This document shows, in pieces, positions 14,072 to 26,330 of a stretch of 64,000 bases of DNA. How positions within the stretch are numbered: position 1 is the stretch's first letter; each line of letters starts with the position of its first letter. The notes under the pieces were generated by a model. That model saw nothing but the letters and a program-made list of their open reading frames with translations, was not told where the DNA came from and did no database searches. The translations under genes were made by a program, and so were the position numbers. Source of the stretch: Juglans regia (taxonomy: Eukaryota > Streptophyta > Magnoliopsida > Fagales > Juglandaceae); contig NC_049905.1 in assembly GCF_001411555.2 (NCBI RefSeq), positions 5,518,001 to 5,582,000 on the forward strand. The letters run 5' to 3'.

Positions 14072-14940
14072 CTTTGACCAACGCATTGCCCCTCAATACT
14101 TTATAATATGTCTTGAAATCTCCTTTGCTGATTCTCAACATTTATACAATATTATGCAATTGCCAAGAAATAAAGATAATTATATCAATGTCCTCAGTCC
14201 TCACCCATCTTATACTTACTTATGTTAGTAATATTCTTTAGATGGAAGAACCAAATGTCATACAGCAGTTTCACTTTAACTTATTTTCTTTAATTATAAA
14301 TTCAGTACTGTTTTTTTCGGTTTGCTAATAATCATATAAGTTTATTAGATTCTCAACATTGATATTTGAAAGTTTTGGAAATTACAATTAACTACTTTTA
14401 TCCATGTCCAAATGTGACACGCATTAACGAACTAAAATCTGACTTATATGATGCTTATTACATGTGGCAAATAGGTGGAACGGAGGTGAGGCATAGGCCC
14501 AGAAAATGCAGCGGCACCAGAACTTGCCTGCAAAAACCAGAAAAGGGTAGGAATTAAAATTAAAAAAGTCGTCTCAATGATGATGCTTGGGATCTCTCGA
14601 GAGTGGATCTCGATAGTTTTTTTTAACTTAATGATTAACGAAGTATTTTTTTTTAATGATATTTTTTGAAATGTTCAAGGGTATAACAAAATATATGAAA
14701 AAAAATCAATAAAAAAAAGACCAAATGGCCTTCTTTGTGAGTTTTCTCGTGCTACAGCCTCGGTGAATGTAGTACGATCCCTCAAAGATAAGTAGACCAA
14801 AGGATAAACAAGAAGAAAGAGTAATGCTAGAGTTTTAGAATGTACAAGTCTTGTATACTCTCTTTGAAAAATTAGAATCTATTAAAAAAAATATTTTTAC
14901 ATATGGATTCCATATTTCTCCTATTTTTTAAAGAGTTCTT

Positions 14941-15087
14941 CTATTTGGAAGGCGATACAACAAGCACACCCTCCATCTTATTGACATATCAAGACTTGAA
15001 TTATAAGAGATTTTAATTTTAATTTTTTTTAACAAATCAAATTTTATCATGTCAATAAAATAGAGTGTGCTTTGCATACCGAATTTT
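14941..15087. mobile_element. Inverted-repeat MITE candidate
   Basis: AAGCACACCCTCCATCTTATTGACAT on the left pairs imperfectly with ATGTCAATAAAATAGAGTGTGC on the right, giving arms of about 45 bases around a T-rich centre. No open frame. No clear flanking duplication. Confidence 0.5.
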
Positions 15088-15313
15088 AAATAAATTTTTT
15101 CTTTTTTTAATGAGTACACATAACTTTCATACTCTAATATTATATAAATAATTTCCTTATAAAAAAACCGTCTATTAAAAGTGCAACTCTTATTTATTTA
15201 GTCAAAATTTAGTGCAACATGTTAACGTCATATTTCGTACGCATTTGGACTGGGTTCCAGCAACATGAGTTATGAGTCTTTCACCTGCACACTTAAGAAA
15301 ACACGGAGAGTGT

Positions 15314-15468
15314 GAGGGCCTTGATGGAGGCCAGGGAGTCCCCGATGCTAAAGTCAGTATATCTCCTTAGTAGTTTGTGAATGAGTTTTGAGGACCTTGG
15401 TGGAGGCCAGGGAGTCCCCGATGCTAAAGTCAGTATATCTCCTTAGTAGTTTGTGAATGAGTTTTGAG
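15314..15468. repeat. Two-copy tandem duplication, 76-bp unit
   Basis: The unit with GAGGCCAGGGAGTCCCCGAT and CTCCTTAGTAGTTTGTGAAT is repeated directly at 15314-15389 and 15390-15465. Only two differences were seen near the start of the unit. Confidence 0.9.
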
Positions 15469-15873
15469 GAATCAGAGAGAATTCTTCGTACTTGAGAGTT
15501 GACTTGTATACTAGATTTCTAGGTGGGGACAGTTCATACTTGACTTCGGGGAGCCAATGTCCTTTCAACTGTTCGCTTCATTAGAATTTGACAAGAACCC
15601 TAGAAGAAAATGTGTCAGGAGAGAAAATATGAGCAATTGGGCAGCCACGTCTAAAGACTTGGTGGGGACGTGCCAGGTCTTAGAAGGACTTTGTGGCTCA
15701 GTCAAGGCCAAGGTTTGCCTCGACCATGACCAAGACATGGCACCTTGAACCCATGACACATCGTGGCCCAAACTTGGCTGCACCACGACCCATGCCTCAA
15801 GCAGGCCATGACCTAGCCTCGGCTGCACCATGGCTCGTGCCACACGCAGGCCATGACTTGACCTTAGTCGTGC

Positions 15874-16080
15874 CATGGCCCTTACCTCAGCAACACCAAG
15901 GACCAGCCAATCACAGGCCATAACCACACATGGCTTGCCCATTGGCAGCCCACGAGGGCCAACCAAAGGCTAGCCACGTTTGGGCCATGGCCCATACCTC
16001 AGCAACACCAAGGACCAGCCAATCACAGGCCATAACCACACATGGCTTGCCCATTAGCAGCCCACGAGGGCCAACCCATG
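15874..16080. repeat. Two-copy tandem duplication, 112-bp unit
   Basis: CATGGCCC[T/A]TACCTCAGCAACACC starts at 15874 and again at 15986, and similarity continues for about 95 bases. Shorter degenerate CATGACC/CATGGCC words continue upstream to about 15725. The pattern makes spurious frames on both strands. Confidence 0.85.
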
Positions 16081-16865
16081 GCCAAGCAAGCTCAACCCAT
16101 GGCCACCAAGGAGACATGAAGGAGGTGGTCTTAAGGCTTTTAAAAGATAAGGTTGTTGGAGAGGATAAAGACAAGATTAAGCAAGACTCTCAAGTGATTA
16201 CACAAGATAAATGTAGAGTCCAAGATTGACTCTAAGAGAGACAAAGAGAGAGGAAGAGTCCAAGATGAAACCAAGACGAACCAAGACACCATGAGTGCAC
16301 TATGTGGCCGGCCACCAAGAGAGGATAAGCCTATCCCAACATTTTAGGCTTTATCCCTTAGCTTTTAGACTTTATCTCCTATGTTTTAGACTTTATTTTC
16401 CTAAATTTTAGCATTTCATTTGTGTAGGAACTTTGCAAGAAAGCCCTATAAATAAAGGTTTTGTGGCCTAGTTTTTAACTTTTTATTCATTCTTTGGCTT
16501 TTAGAAATTTCGGCTAGGCTTGTTTAGTTCATTAGATTTTCGGTACTAGGATGATTTTCTCTACACTTGGACTACTAGAGTGCAATTCGTAAATCCCTTG
16601 TAGAGAGTGGATCTTTGCAATCCTTGAATAAGAGTGACTCAATTCTTTGTTATTTTCTTGCTTGCATTCCAATCACCTACCCAAACCCTCATTCATCTCA
16701 AACACTAACCTTTAATCTCATATTGTCAGATATAGGCTTGTGGGAGGAGATCTTGTGTTTCCCTTGATCGGTCTAGGAGGCCTATGTTTTAGGCTTAATT
16801 ATTCATATCTAAGGGCAAGAAGGCATATATTTAAGGGCTAGACCAAAGCTCTTAACAGAAACTTT

Positions 16866-16942
16866 TAATGCGGCGTGATTTATGAATGGCGTCATTAATG
16901 CGGCATAGAGTCCAGAGAGTAGCGTCATTAATGTGACATAAC
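16866..16942. repeat. Short direct repeats GCGTCATTAATG
   Basis: GCGTCATTAATG[C/T]G occurs at two places, and related GCGTGATTTATG just before them, spaced about 25-40 bases apart. Such clusters occur inside plant LTRs; here they support a retroelement origin for the surrounding debris. Confidence 0.6.
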
Positions 16943-18299
16943 TTCCTAACTCATTTTACCCTACGGACGTTCCTTGATAACCAATTCCACACCGGTTGGC
17001 AGGAGATCAAGGGTTCCTCATATTTCTCGTCCACGTGCCTGCACAAGTTCCTGAGGGTAAGGTTCATCGAGGAGGCATTAGGGCGGTAAGTCTCATCTAC
17101 CCCTACCGTTCAATGGTTCCTCATGGGCTTGCTACTGTCAAGGTGTCATCGTGTAGGGTTGCTTCGTGGGTGAATTTTGCTGATGGACCGAATATTTTGT
17201 AAAGGCCCACTAACTCTTTTTAGAGAAGATGGTTGTTAGGCTTGACTAGGCTTAGTCGGGCTCTCTTACTAACTTCTTCCATAGTTCCTTATGAGCTTGC
17301 TATATAGGCTTATGGAAAACCCCCTTACAAACCCTTAAAAATTAGAGAGATATATATATTCTTTAAAAAGTGAATACGTAAAAACAACAATTAAAAAAAA
17401 AATATTAGAATGGAGTAGAGAAAAATTGAGTGTGTAATGTTATTAATATTAAATAATTTAAAAAAAATAACTTAAAAAGACTTGAACTAATTGAATGTTG
17501 ATACTGATCTTTAGAATACCTAGGATAGGAGACTCCAACACTAGAGGATCCAGCTATCCCTCGTATTAAGATAGGTTCCATGTGTGGTACATACTATGTA
17601 CATGGTGCAATCATCGGAGAGGCAATCCAATCGTAAACAGTCAACACGAATAAAGTAAGGGTGCTACCCACACCTACAGGGCGGGGTAGCCCCCACGTTG
17701 CCCCCACATTGGCGGGGTCAACATTTTTCTCCCCGTCCACCCCCCTGGGGCATGAGGGCGAGTGATCCCGTCCCAGATAACAAGGTGCGGGTGATGAAAT
17801 AGGCCTAAAGTGGCCCACAAACAACTTCTAGACCAGATTAAAAAAAAAATTTACATGAATAAAAATAATATATGCATGATACAAATTTACTAATTTAGAC
17901 TAATGAAATATTAATATAGACTACAAGTCTACTACCTAATAAACTAAGAATAATAACTAAGCTATTATAAAAATAAATTAAAAGACTAAACAATTACAAA
18001 ATTACAAACATAAAAATATCCAAGGGACATTGTATCAACATTACAAATCAAATACATAATACATAATACGTACAAATGATTCAAATTTCAATATTCTAAT
18101 AAATTAAGAATCTAAAGATAGAGGCATAGAGCTGTTTGAGTCTTTGACTGTGACATTTGGGATGGCCCGAGCAATTAGTCTTTTGAGGCTTGAGCACATA
18201 TTCTTATTGCAGTAGAGATAGACGTCGTCTGAGTCGTCTCATGTGTTTCTACAACAATAAATACTAAAATTAATGCCGATGAAATTGAAATGAATTTAA

Positions 18300-20590
18300 A
18301 TAAATCAAAATAATAAAGTAAAAACAATAGTTACCAAATAGTCCAGATCCAGACTGATCACCACCTTCTTCGTCGGTCTCCTTAAAATCTAAAACAGAAC
18401 ATAAATATCATTTCTCATCGTCCAACTCTGTGTTCATATCAATGCATCCACAGTTGTAGGAGACAATGAACTATGAAAATGATCCATTATACGCCCTCCA
18501 ATACTAAAGGTTGACTCCGAGGCAACGATGTTAATAGGGATGGTCAAAATACGAGTCATCTCAAAAAGGATGGGATATTTCTTTGTTGCCGCATTCTACC
18601 ATCCTAATATGTCGAAACCATCATCATCTTAGATAAGATCCCCTAACAAATAGTTGCCTAACTCCGAAACCATCTTCGTAGATTAACGGACTAGTGTAGG
18701 ATTTTGTGCGAAGGTCTTAGGGTAGGTTTGGGGGTTGAGATGAGAATTTTGTGTTTTGTTTTGAAGTTTAAAATATTAAGTTTTAATATTATTATTGTTT
18801 TGGGATTTGAAAAATGTGTATTGGGATTTGAAAAAGTTGAATTGTTTATTATATTTTGTATGGAGATTTGAAAAATGTGTAATAATGAGATGAGATGAGA
18901 TGAGAATTTTGTGTTTTGTTTTTGACCCCAAACCTGCCCTTAGTACACACCAATCTACACTTCTTTGTTGCCCCAGTGCCTAGAGGAGGTGTTTGGATAG
19001 GTGTAGGTGTAGGTGTAATGTAGTACCACCCTTAATTGCATTAAACTCATCATATAATTTAGTCAGGGTATCTCGGACCATCTCACCAATAAGATCAATC
19101 CATGCTTGATCGTGCGCAAGTCTCAAACCATATAACATGCTTGAAATTTTTAGATGGGAGTCAAGAATAACAACCACATATAACAAAATATTTAGTCTAC
19201 TCAAATCTCCCTAATACTTGTCATATTTGACTCTCATGGTCAATGACATCCCTCTCATTCTTAGATTGAAACCCCTACACATGTCTAGTTCTTCTTTTAC
19301 CTTACATATTTATTGACAAATTCATGAAATGTAGGATACAAAGAACTAGATAACTTCAATGTAACATCGTAAAAAAGCCTGAGAAAATCAACAAAAATAG
19401 AAACTACCTCTCAATCATCATCTTTAGGCTTTCATAATCACTCGTGCTCATCAAAATATTTGACATATTGAATGTCTTCATCACCCAATAATTAAAAGAT
19501 TGTCTTATATTCTTGGACCACCTCCAACATCAAGAAGGTTAAGTTCCATCTTATGGGAACATCAATACAAAGATCATTCTTCGATATTATGCCCACAATC
19601 TTCACAACAATCTTGAATTCGCCAATCTAAAAGGAGAAAGACCTCAATAATTTCACAGCTATTCTAACTCATGCAACAAGTCATCAACATCTTTCAACCC
19701 CTTAGTCACAATTATATTCAAGATATGTGCAGAATATCTAACATATAAATATTCACCACCCAAGAATGTCTTATTTGCCTCTAAAATAAGTCTTCAAATA
19801 TCTCAAGGCGACATCATTAGACGAGGCATTATCAACCGAAACTATCAAAACCTGTGCCAACCTCCACTCCTTTATTAAGGCCTCTTAAGATCTTATCAAT
19901 CGTCTCACCCTTATGATCAGTTATTTAACAAAATTTAATAATTTTTTTTATGAAGAATCCAATCAAAATCAACAAAATGAACAGTCAAATATATATAATT
20001 GAAATTTTAAATAGAAGCCCCAGTATCGATAGTGAAGCCAACTACCAAACCCATCAATTGCTCCCTCAAAACATCTTTATCTTTCATGTACATCTTTTTA
20101 ATATATTTTACCACAATATAGCAAGAAGGAAGTATAAATCTAAGTTTCAATTCTTAGACAAATTCTTGGAACCATCCCCTTCCACAAATTGAAAATGTAG
20201 CTCATCTATGATAATCATACGAGCTAACTTCCTTCTACATTTATCGGCAATATACTTCATATACCCCTTCAACGTTAGACCCCCACTACTCTCATCCGTC
20301 ATTTTATTTAGCCCAATATCTAAGTCTAGATTGACTCTTCTCCAGAAAGGATCTTAATATTAGACTTTTCTTGCATTGTTTCTCTAAATAAATTTTTAAC
20401 TGAAATATTTCATATTTTCTGTAGTGACATCCATATACTTTCTCACAATAATTATATTTAGCTTGAGGGTTATTGGAGTCATCACCCTCTAATTTGGTAA
20501 AATGAAACCAAACTACGGAAATAAGTTTTTTACCTTGTGTGAACTTGAGGGCGGGGCAAGGTGTACTCTCACTCCTAAGTATTAGAATAA
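18300..20590 (-). pseudogene. Broken hAT transposase (BED zinc finger, RICESLEEPER/DAYSLEEPER type)
   Basis: Reading down the minus strand, a BED zinc finger appears near 20520-20400: VWFHFTKLEG, then a C-x2-C pair in YNYCEKVYGCH, followed by H. DESSGGLTLKGYMKYIADKC and LARMIIIDELHFQFVEG lie near 20310-20170, MKDKDVLREQLMG near 20070, and RLAQVLIVSVDNASSNDVAL near 19870-19820. The C-terminal dimerisation region is near 18620-18470, with YPILFEMTRILTIPINIVAS and ESTFSIGGR. Several stops and frame changes separate these blocks and a MITE interrupts the gene, so no active protein can be made. The order matches plant hAT transposases. Confidence 0.85.
18720..18939. mobile_element. MITE nested inside the hAT element, TTA target duplication
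   Basis: A 220-bp non-coding insertion flanked by TTA on both sides (18717-18719 and 18940-18942). Ends are inverted repeats GGGTAGGTTTGGGG and the inverse of CCCCAAACCTGCCC. It contains the GAGATGAGATGAG word typical of the family repeated through this window. The 3-bp TTA duplication is the PIF/Harbinger pattern. Confidence 0.85.
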
Positions 20591-21097
20591 GATTAGGTTA
20601 TGGGGTAAGAGTAATTCCATAACACAATAAAAAATTATAAATCAATCAACATAAGACATAAAAAAAAAATCATAATAATACACCACATGAAAAAACAAAG
20701 CAAAATGCAAAGCATCCGAAACTCCTAAATAAATTGATTCAAAGGTTCAATCCGAAACCCTAAATTGATTTAGAAGTTTCAATTGAAACCCCTGAAATTT
20801 CAATTTAGAGGTTCAATCCAAAACCCCTAAATCAATTTAGTAATCCGAAAACCCAAAAAATACAAACTAAAAAAAAAAATCAAACACAATGACAGAGGCA
20901 ACAACAATTTCAAACACATACACAAATCAAAATCCACAGCACACAAATTCACAATCATTCTCATCCTCCATCTCCCATTCAACTCATCCTTCCTCCAATC
21001 TTCAATCCAAAACTCAAAAAAAAAAAAAAAAAAAATCTAGGTTCTAGGTCTTAGAGTCTTACCTTTAGAGTTTGGCATAGCAAAGTTGCAAATGACA

Positions 21098-21440
21098 GTG
21101 ATGCTCATGCAATCTTGCGAGAGAGAAAGAGAAAGAAGAGATCAAGAGAGAGAGAGTGCAAGAGAGTCTGAGAGTGAGAAACAGAGAGAGACTCGAGAGT
21201 GAGAAGATGCCCGAGGGGGGGGACTTAAGATAAAATGAAACGACATCGTTTCACTTTCTTACGAGCTTTATATATATATAATTTTAATCGGTGGTGCTCG
21301 TGCAGTCGTGTGAGAGAGAAAGAAAAGATCAAGAGAGAGTGCAAGAGAGAGTCGAGAGTGACAGAAGGGGGGACTTAAGATAAAATGAAACGTAACCATT
21401 TCACTTACTTACGAACTTTTATATATATATAATTTTAATT
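21098..21440. repeat. Imperfect tandem duplication rich in GA
   Basis: A block beginning GTG[A/G]TGCTC and passing through GAGAGAGAAAG to GGGGACTTAAGATAAAATGA is present twice (from about 21098 and about 21290), with length differences in the GA tract. It lies in the 5' subterminal part of the hAT element and could be its decayed promoter region. Confidence 0.7.
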
Positions 21441-21630
21441 TTATATTTAAATTAATAATTATGCAGAGAGGGGGAAAAGTGGAGTTCCGTCTCCTGCCTC
21501 CGCTGGCCTCCAAGGGTGTAGACAGGATCCCTCCACACCAAGCTCGAACGGGACAAAACTCCCACCCCGCATGAGCAAGAGAGGCGGTGCAACGGGGTGC
21601 AAGGCCCTACTGCCCACCCCTAGAATAAAG

Positions 21631-22680
21631 AGCTTGTCTCGCACCCTCTCCATCATACAAATTTAATGCACCATTTTAGCTCGTAAATTCCATATATCTA
21701 TCTAAACATTATTCATTTATATAAATAATTCTAATTAACATAACATGTTATGATAAGATAAAATAACCCATCATTCATATTCTGTGACACCATCGTTGAT
21801 ACATATTGATATAATCTTTTGTATTCAATATTATGTATCAATTCACCAACGTATCACAGTGTTCCTGCAATTTGCAAATGCACTCAAGAATATCTCAAAA
21901 TATCTATAAATAATAATAAAATAATTGATAAATAGTAGTGATTTAATAGTAAATAGTAATAAATAACTTGTAAATAATAATAAAATAATTTGAAAACAGC
22001 TATATTTCCCATCAGGCCCTAAAAAGTAGAATTTTGGTGAGCGTAAGTTACTCTAACTTGATAGAATTATAGAAATTGTTTTTGAGGTGAGCCAAGTCCA
22101 TAAAGAAAGACACCAACTTTTATAAATAATAATAATAATAATAATAATTACACGTGGACTAAGCAAGATCCAAATCGGAGGCATCTCATCAAGTCCAAGA
22201 AATGCAACCAGTTGACAGTTTTCTAATATTCTATTTCAATATACGTTATTACAAACCGAATGCTTCTCTCTAATATATTTGGGCAGGTTCTGAATCCTGA
22301 TGACTCCTCTTTCCAACTTGTTATGGGTGTTTTGAAAATAATAATAATACAATTTTCCAAAAATAAATAAATAAAACATTATTAGATATATAAAGATCTA
22401 ACAAAAAATACTTACAAAATTACATGATTTAATATGATAATTACAATAAAAATTACGTGATTTAATATAAATTACATGAATTTATATGTTTAGTTTTATA
22501 AAATCTATGAGCACGTAAATCATTTCTGTGATTTAAATAAAAAAATATTTAAATAATATAGAGAAAATATAAATAAACTAATATATAATATATTGTAAAA
22601 AAGCAAAATAAAAATAAAAAGAATTTTAAAAGTGTATTTTAAAGGAAAGAATAAAGGAACCAAAATGGTTTACATTCTCT
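21631..22680. other. AT-rich intergenic DNA
   Basis: No gene seen. Contains short ATA/AAT repeats (for example near 22123-22148) and sequence around 22390-22510 that loosely resembles the small MITE at 13936-14071. No boundaries could be fixed. Confidence 0.5.
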
Positions 22681-24307
22681 TTACCAATCAACACAAAAGT
22701 AGAAAATGACATTGCAGGTTTCATGCATTCAAATGAGAACAACAGCACAATAAAATAAGGCATTAAAAGCCTGACAGCACTAGAGCTTGGGCACAGTCAA
22801 ATCCCCTTGGATGGAACAGAAGTAAAGAAATATTTTCTAGACAAGTCATGAAATATGGAGAGAAACACATGCCCATTTCTCGATAACAAAGAATAAAAAA
22901 TGCAGTTCAGAGTGTACTTTCATCCTCGATCTACAAAAAGAAACTGGGCTTCCAATATATTGTTTGTAATTGTTTTAAAGCAGTTCAGTTCTTTATGCAC
23001 ACGCACGAATATTAAACAAATTAGCCTTTTAACTTTTAAGTGTGTCTAGGGAGGGTTTTTTCCTTTTTTACAGCCCAAGATCAAGAACACTGCCACAGCT
23101 GCAGATGAAAAATGTCCAGAAAATAACCAAAAATAGAAAATATTGTTCAGAATTTTCATCAGATTTTTATGGGTTTTTTTTTTTTTTTTTGTAAGATGGT
23201 CAATGCAAAAAAAAAAAAAAATGACAAAATTAGGGTGCAAATTAGTATTTCTCTGACCTAGAGGCTATGCTTTTCAAAAAGCACACTAGCTTGGATAAAA
23301 TAATAAAACAAAAAGGAGCTCACGAATGTCAACAATCCATAAAAACCATTGCTCCAAGTTCCAACCTCTGCTTAGACTGGCTGCATTTTTAGCCCCACTG
23401 GATAAGAATTGGGTTTATGATGCCAACGCAGTACCCTTGGAATATTTAATGCCATAAGCCTCTACAAATAAAACCCTGGCCGAAAGAATAAAGACCAACC
23501 AGCTCCAATGACTTCTTACCTTATACTTTTCCCCCCAAAACAAGAGAAAATATCACTTTCAATAATAATAATAATAGAAAGTTTGATGATCTTTCAACAA
23601 CAGGTATTTTTCCAGGGTGAGATTAGATTTAAATTTACTCACAAACAAAACATATGACAAGATGTGACATTTTTCAAGTGTCCAGATCAGTCTAGGGTTG
23701 CTTTTGTGGGCAAGGAATCTGATCTCTTACGTACCTGATATTGACATCTCAATCACCCAATTTATCACCCAAACACCCAATTTAACACCACACCTACTCT
23801 GTCTGGGTGTGAGATATATGGAGCTGGAAGAACCATATTCTTTTACCAAATTATGGCCATCCCAGCCATTCTCCAATGATAAAACAACCACAACTGCCAT
23901 AATAAAGGTAATGAAACGAAAACTGAAGTCCTCTTTATATAACTCTCAGATGAACTGCAACAATATCATCAATCATGGCACTGAAAGAAGAAGAAATCAC
24001 AGTTGACTCGACTGCCTTTTTGCAGGGATGGAGAAGTGTAAAAGAACAAACAGATGGGATGAGCAAACAACAAAAAATAGGATTAATTATATCTATATAT
24101 ATATATATAAATACACATTCCAGTCACCAGTAAAAATTAAAGTCTTTAACTAGACAGAAAAGAAACCAAAAGATAAATGCATGACGGCAAACTGATAATG
24201 CAGTTCAATTCAACTTGGATATGCCCTACCAAAACAAAAATAATTGAGGACTGCTAAGAGACAAGTGAGAGAAACTACAAAGTTAAGACAAAGAAGAAAA
24301 AAGTAGA

Positions 24308-24328
24308 AGGGAGCTCCCTTCAGTCCAA
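24308..24328 (-). ncRNA. miR319: Mature miR319 (3' arm)
   Basis: The 21-nt minus-strand sequence starts TTGGACTGAAGGGAGCTCCC and ends in T. This is the known miR319 sequence, not miR159, which starts TTTGGATTGAAGG. Confidence 0.96.
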
Positions 24329-24458
24329 GCACAGGAAAGAAAAGGATGAATTTTATCTCCCGCATCATTCACACATCCAAAGTAGTAGAATTCACTCCCT
24401 TTCCTACTGTGTTTGAATGAATGAGTCGGCAGCTAATCCAAACCCTTCACGCACCCAT

Positions 24459-24478
24459 GAGTGGACTGAAGAAAGCTC
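24459..24478 (-). ncRNA. miR319 passenger strand (5' arm)
   Basis: GAGCTTTCTTCAGTCCACTC pairs with the mature sequence with a few mismatches, as in known MIR319 precursors. Confidence 0.9.
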
Positions 24479-26299
24479 CCTTAAACCGCTCATATAAACA
24501 CATTTTAAACAATATTCTTTCAACCCCTGATGCAAGATGCTATAATTCCCAACATTAAGAAGTAAGATGGAAAACAGGTCTTTTAGGCTAATTATCAGAA
24601 AGAAACCAAATTAAAACAAAACGGGAAAACAATAAAATCAATGAATTTAGAAAAACAAATACTTAAAAGATCAAGGTAGAGGTGCTGCAGAAATGGAGAC
24701 ACCATTCAATATCATAAGTAATATGATCTAATTCATACAGAAATTTATGATAATCCGGATACTTATCTTGATCAATTAAACATAGTAAGAATCAGCAACA
24801 TTATTTGCTCCATTTGGCACTAAATAATACGAGAGACGTGTTCATTTTTCATGTTTAACTGAATCACTAAAATATTAAATGATATATTAGCAGGTAAAAT
24901 AAAACGAGGGTCTAACATTATTACTGATATTACTTTTATGGGAAAAAAATGCTTCATTTTCCCAAAACCTGATACTTCACTCGACCGTGTACCCTCTACT
25001 GATAGACACAACACATCTCCATGTGGGCTATGATGTAATGACTTGAGCTCATCTTCACCCTAATACTTTGGTCATGGTCCCGGTGTCATGTTCCTCGATC
25101 AATACCCTCTGAGATATCAGTGAAATGTACAACCATCTAAGACGTGAAGAAAAAGTCCAGAACTTGGCCGAATACCCAGAAATTCGGATTAATTTCCTGA
25201 AAGCCCACAACAGCAAAAGCCCTAGACCTTAAGAAAGACGTTTTTTTTTTCATTTTAAGGGCGAATATAGGCTTGTTGCATGAACCCTAACCCTAAGTAC
25301 AAAAGTTTTACTTGCGTAGGAGATAAATCTGAGTCCATTAATGTTGACAGAAAGATACAATGCCATTTAACCTAGCTAGTACAGCCTAGATCAAACAGCA
25401 GCACTCAACACAAATCAGATCAGCTACTACAGATCTACAAATATACTCAAGTCCCATATGATCATGCTTTCTGAATGCTAATTAGCCGTTTATTTGAGAC
25501 GTTTGCTTTCGTTTCCAAAACAACCACACAAAACTTTCGAATAGCCTCAATAAGGACTCTTGTTTAAAATACTACTTCACTTTGTTTGCACACGAAAATG
25601 AAACAAAACAGAGGGCTAATTAGATTTAAACCGACGAACGAAAAATTCCTAGTAAGTTTTGTTCTGTATTAATAGAGGAAGAAACAATGAAAGAGAAAAC
25701 CAGGAGGTTAGTTAATACGAGATACCTTACGCTGCGCGACACCTCCATTGACGCTTCTTTGCTTCTTTTCTGGGTACGAACTTCTTTGCTTATTCACCAA
25801 GCCTAAACCCAATGCTTGAACCGTGATCATTGCGGCAGAACTCTCATGATCTCGTATGGAGAACGGAAAAAAACAGAAGAAATACTTTACAAAGAGGCAA
25901 AAAGCTCATAAATCATAGAAGTAATACCATATGGGCAAATAAAAATACAATAACCTACAAAAAAAAGGGGGTTAAAAAATTAAACTACAAAAAGAAATTG
26001 AGAGAGATAGAGGGAAAGATGCAGAAACTGCGGAAGAGAAGTTTCAGGGAGAGAATATGTCGCTGTCTTCATGAGAGTCAGATAAGGGAAAGCGATTGAA
26101 TATCTCTAATCTACCAATCTGGCAAAGCGCAACTATACATACACTAACACAAGAGAAAGAAGAAGGGTAAGATAAAAGAAAGTGGGATTTTCTTCTCTCT
26201 CTCTTATTTTCTCTCTCTCTCCCTTCCGCAGGAGATTTTTCAGATAAGTGAGTTCCAAAGAGGAAGAATATGTGTGTATTTATTAGCTGAATTGGATAA

Positions 26300-26330
26300 T
26301 AAAGCGCTGTCTCTCTCTCTCTCTCTCTCT
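26300..26330. repeat. (CT)n microsatellite
   Basis: An uninterrupted CT run (GA on the minus strand), followed by AC-rich and CGCACG-rich tracts. On the minus strand it falls in the probable leader of the MIR319 transcript; a second CT tract is at about 26502-26524. GA-rich leaders are common in plants. Confidence 0.85.

Larger units (their letters stand above)
15300..17340. mobile_element. LTR-retrotransposon-like debris with internal tandem repeats
   Basis: About 2 kb of GC-richer DNA containing three kinds of internal repeat, listed separately, and no intact domain. Repeated GCGTCATTAATG words and the tandem-duplicated leader resemble plant Gypsy LTR sequence in style. Open frames here arise from the repeats rather than from protein-like sequence. 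No PBS, polypurine tract or paired LTR could be fixed, so the class is a guess. Confidence 0.4.
17648..21630 (-). mobile_element. Full-length, coding-dead hAT transposon with 8-bp target duplication
   Basis: The element spans 17656-21622 (3967 bp). It is flanked on both sides by the exact 8-mer GAATAAAG (17648-17655 and 21623-21630), the target-duplication size of hAT transposons. The ends are short inverted repeats, TAAGGGTG on the left and the inverse of CACCCCTA on the right. GC-rich subterminal blocks lie inside both ends (about 17660-17790 and 21460-21620). Transposase sequence runs on the minus strand and is broken. A separate MITE is nested inside. Confidence 0.88.
24307..24482 (-). 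ncRNA. MIR319: MIR319 microRNA precursor hairpin
   Basis: On the minus strand the 5' arm carries GAGCTTTCTTCAGTCCACTC (24459-24478). About 130 bases later the 3' arm carries TTGGACTGAAGGGAGCTCCC plus a final T (24308-24328), identical to plant miR319. Arms pair from the base (AAGGGAGC with GCTCCCTT) upward. The long upper stem holds TTAGCTGCCGACTCATTCA opposite TGAATGATGCGGGAGATAAA, the conserved second duplex of MIR319 foldbacks. miR319 directs cleavage of TCP transcription factor mRNAs that control leaf growth and differentiation. Arm position and the loop-proximal duplex distinguish it from MIR159. Confidence 0.97.

Noticed and set aside
15557..16229. Overlapping open frames of 76-133 codons on both strands
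   Set aside because: They are produced by tandem CATGGCC-type repeats, have no domain and occur in several frames at once.
25284..25300. Telomere-like AACCCTAACCCTAA
   Set aside because: Only two units; such telo-box-like words are common near plant transcription units and do not indicate a telomere.
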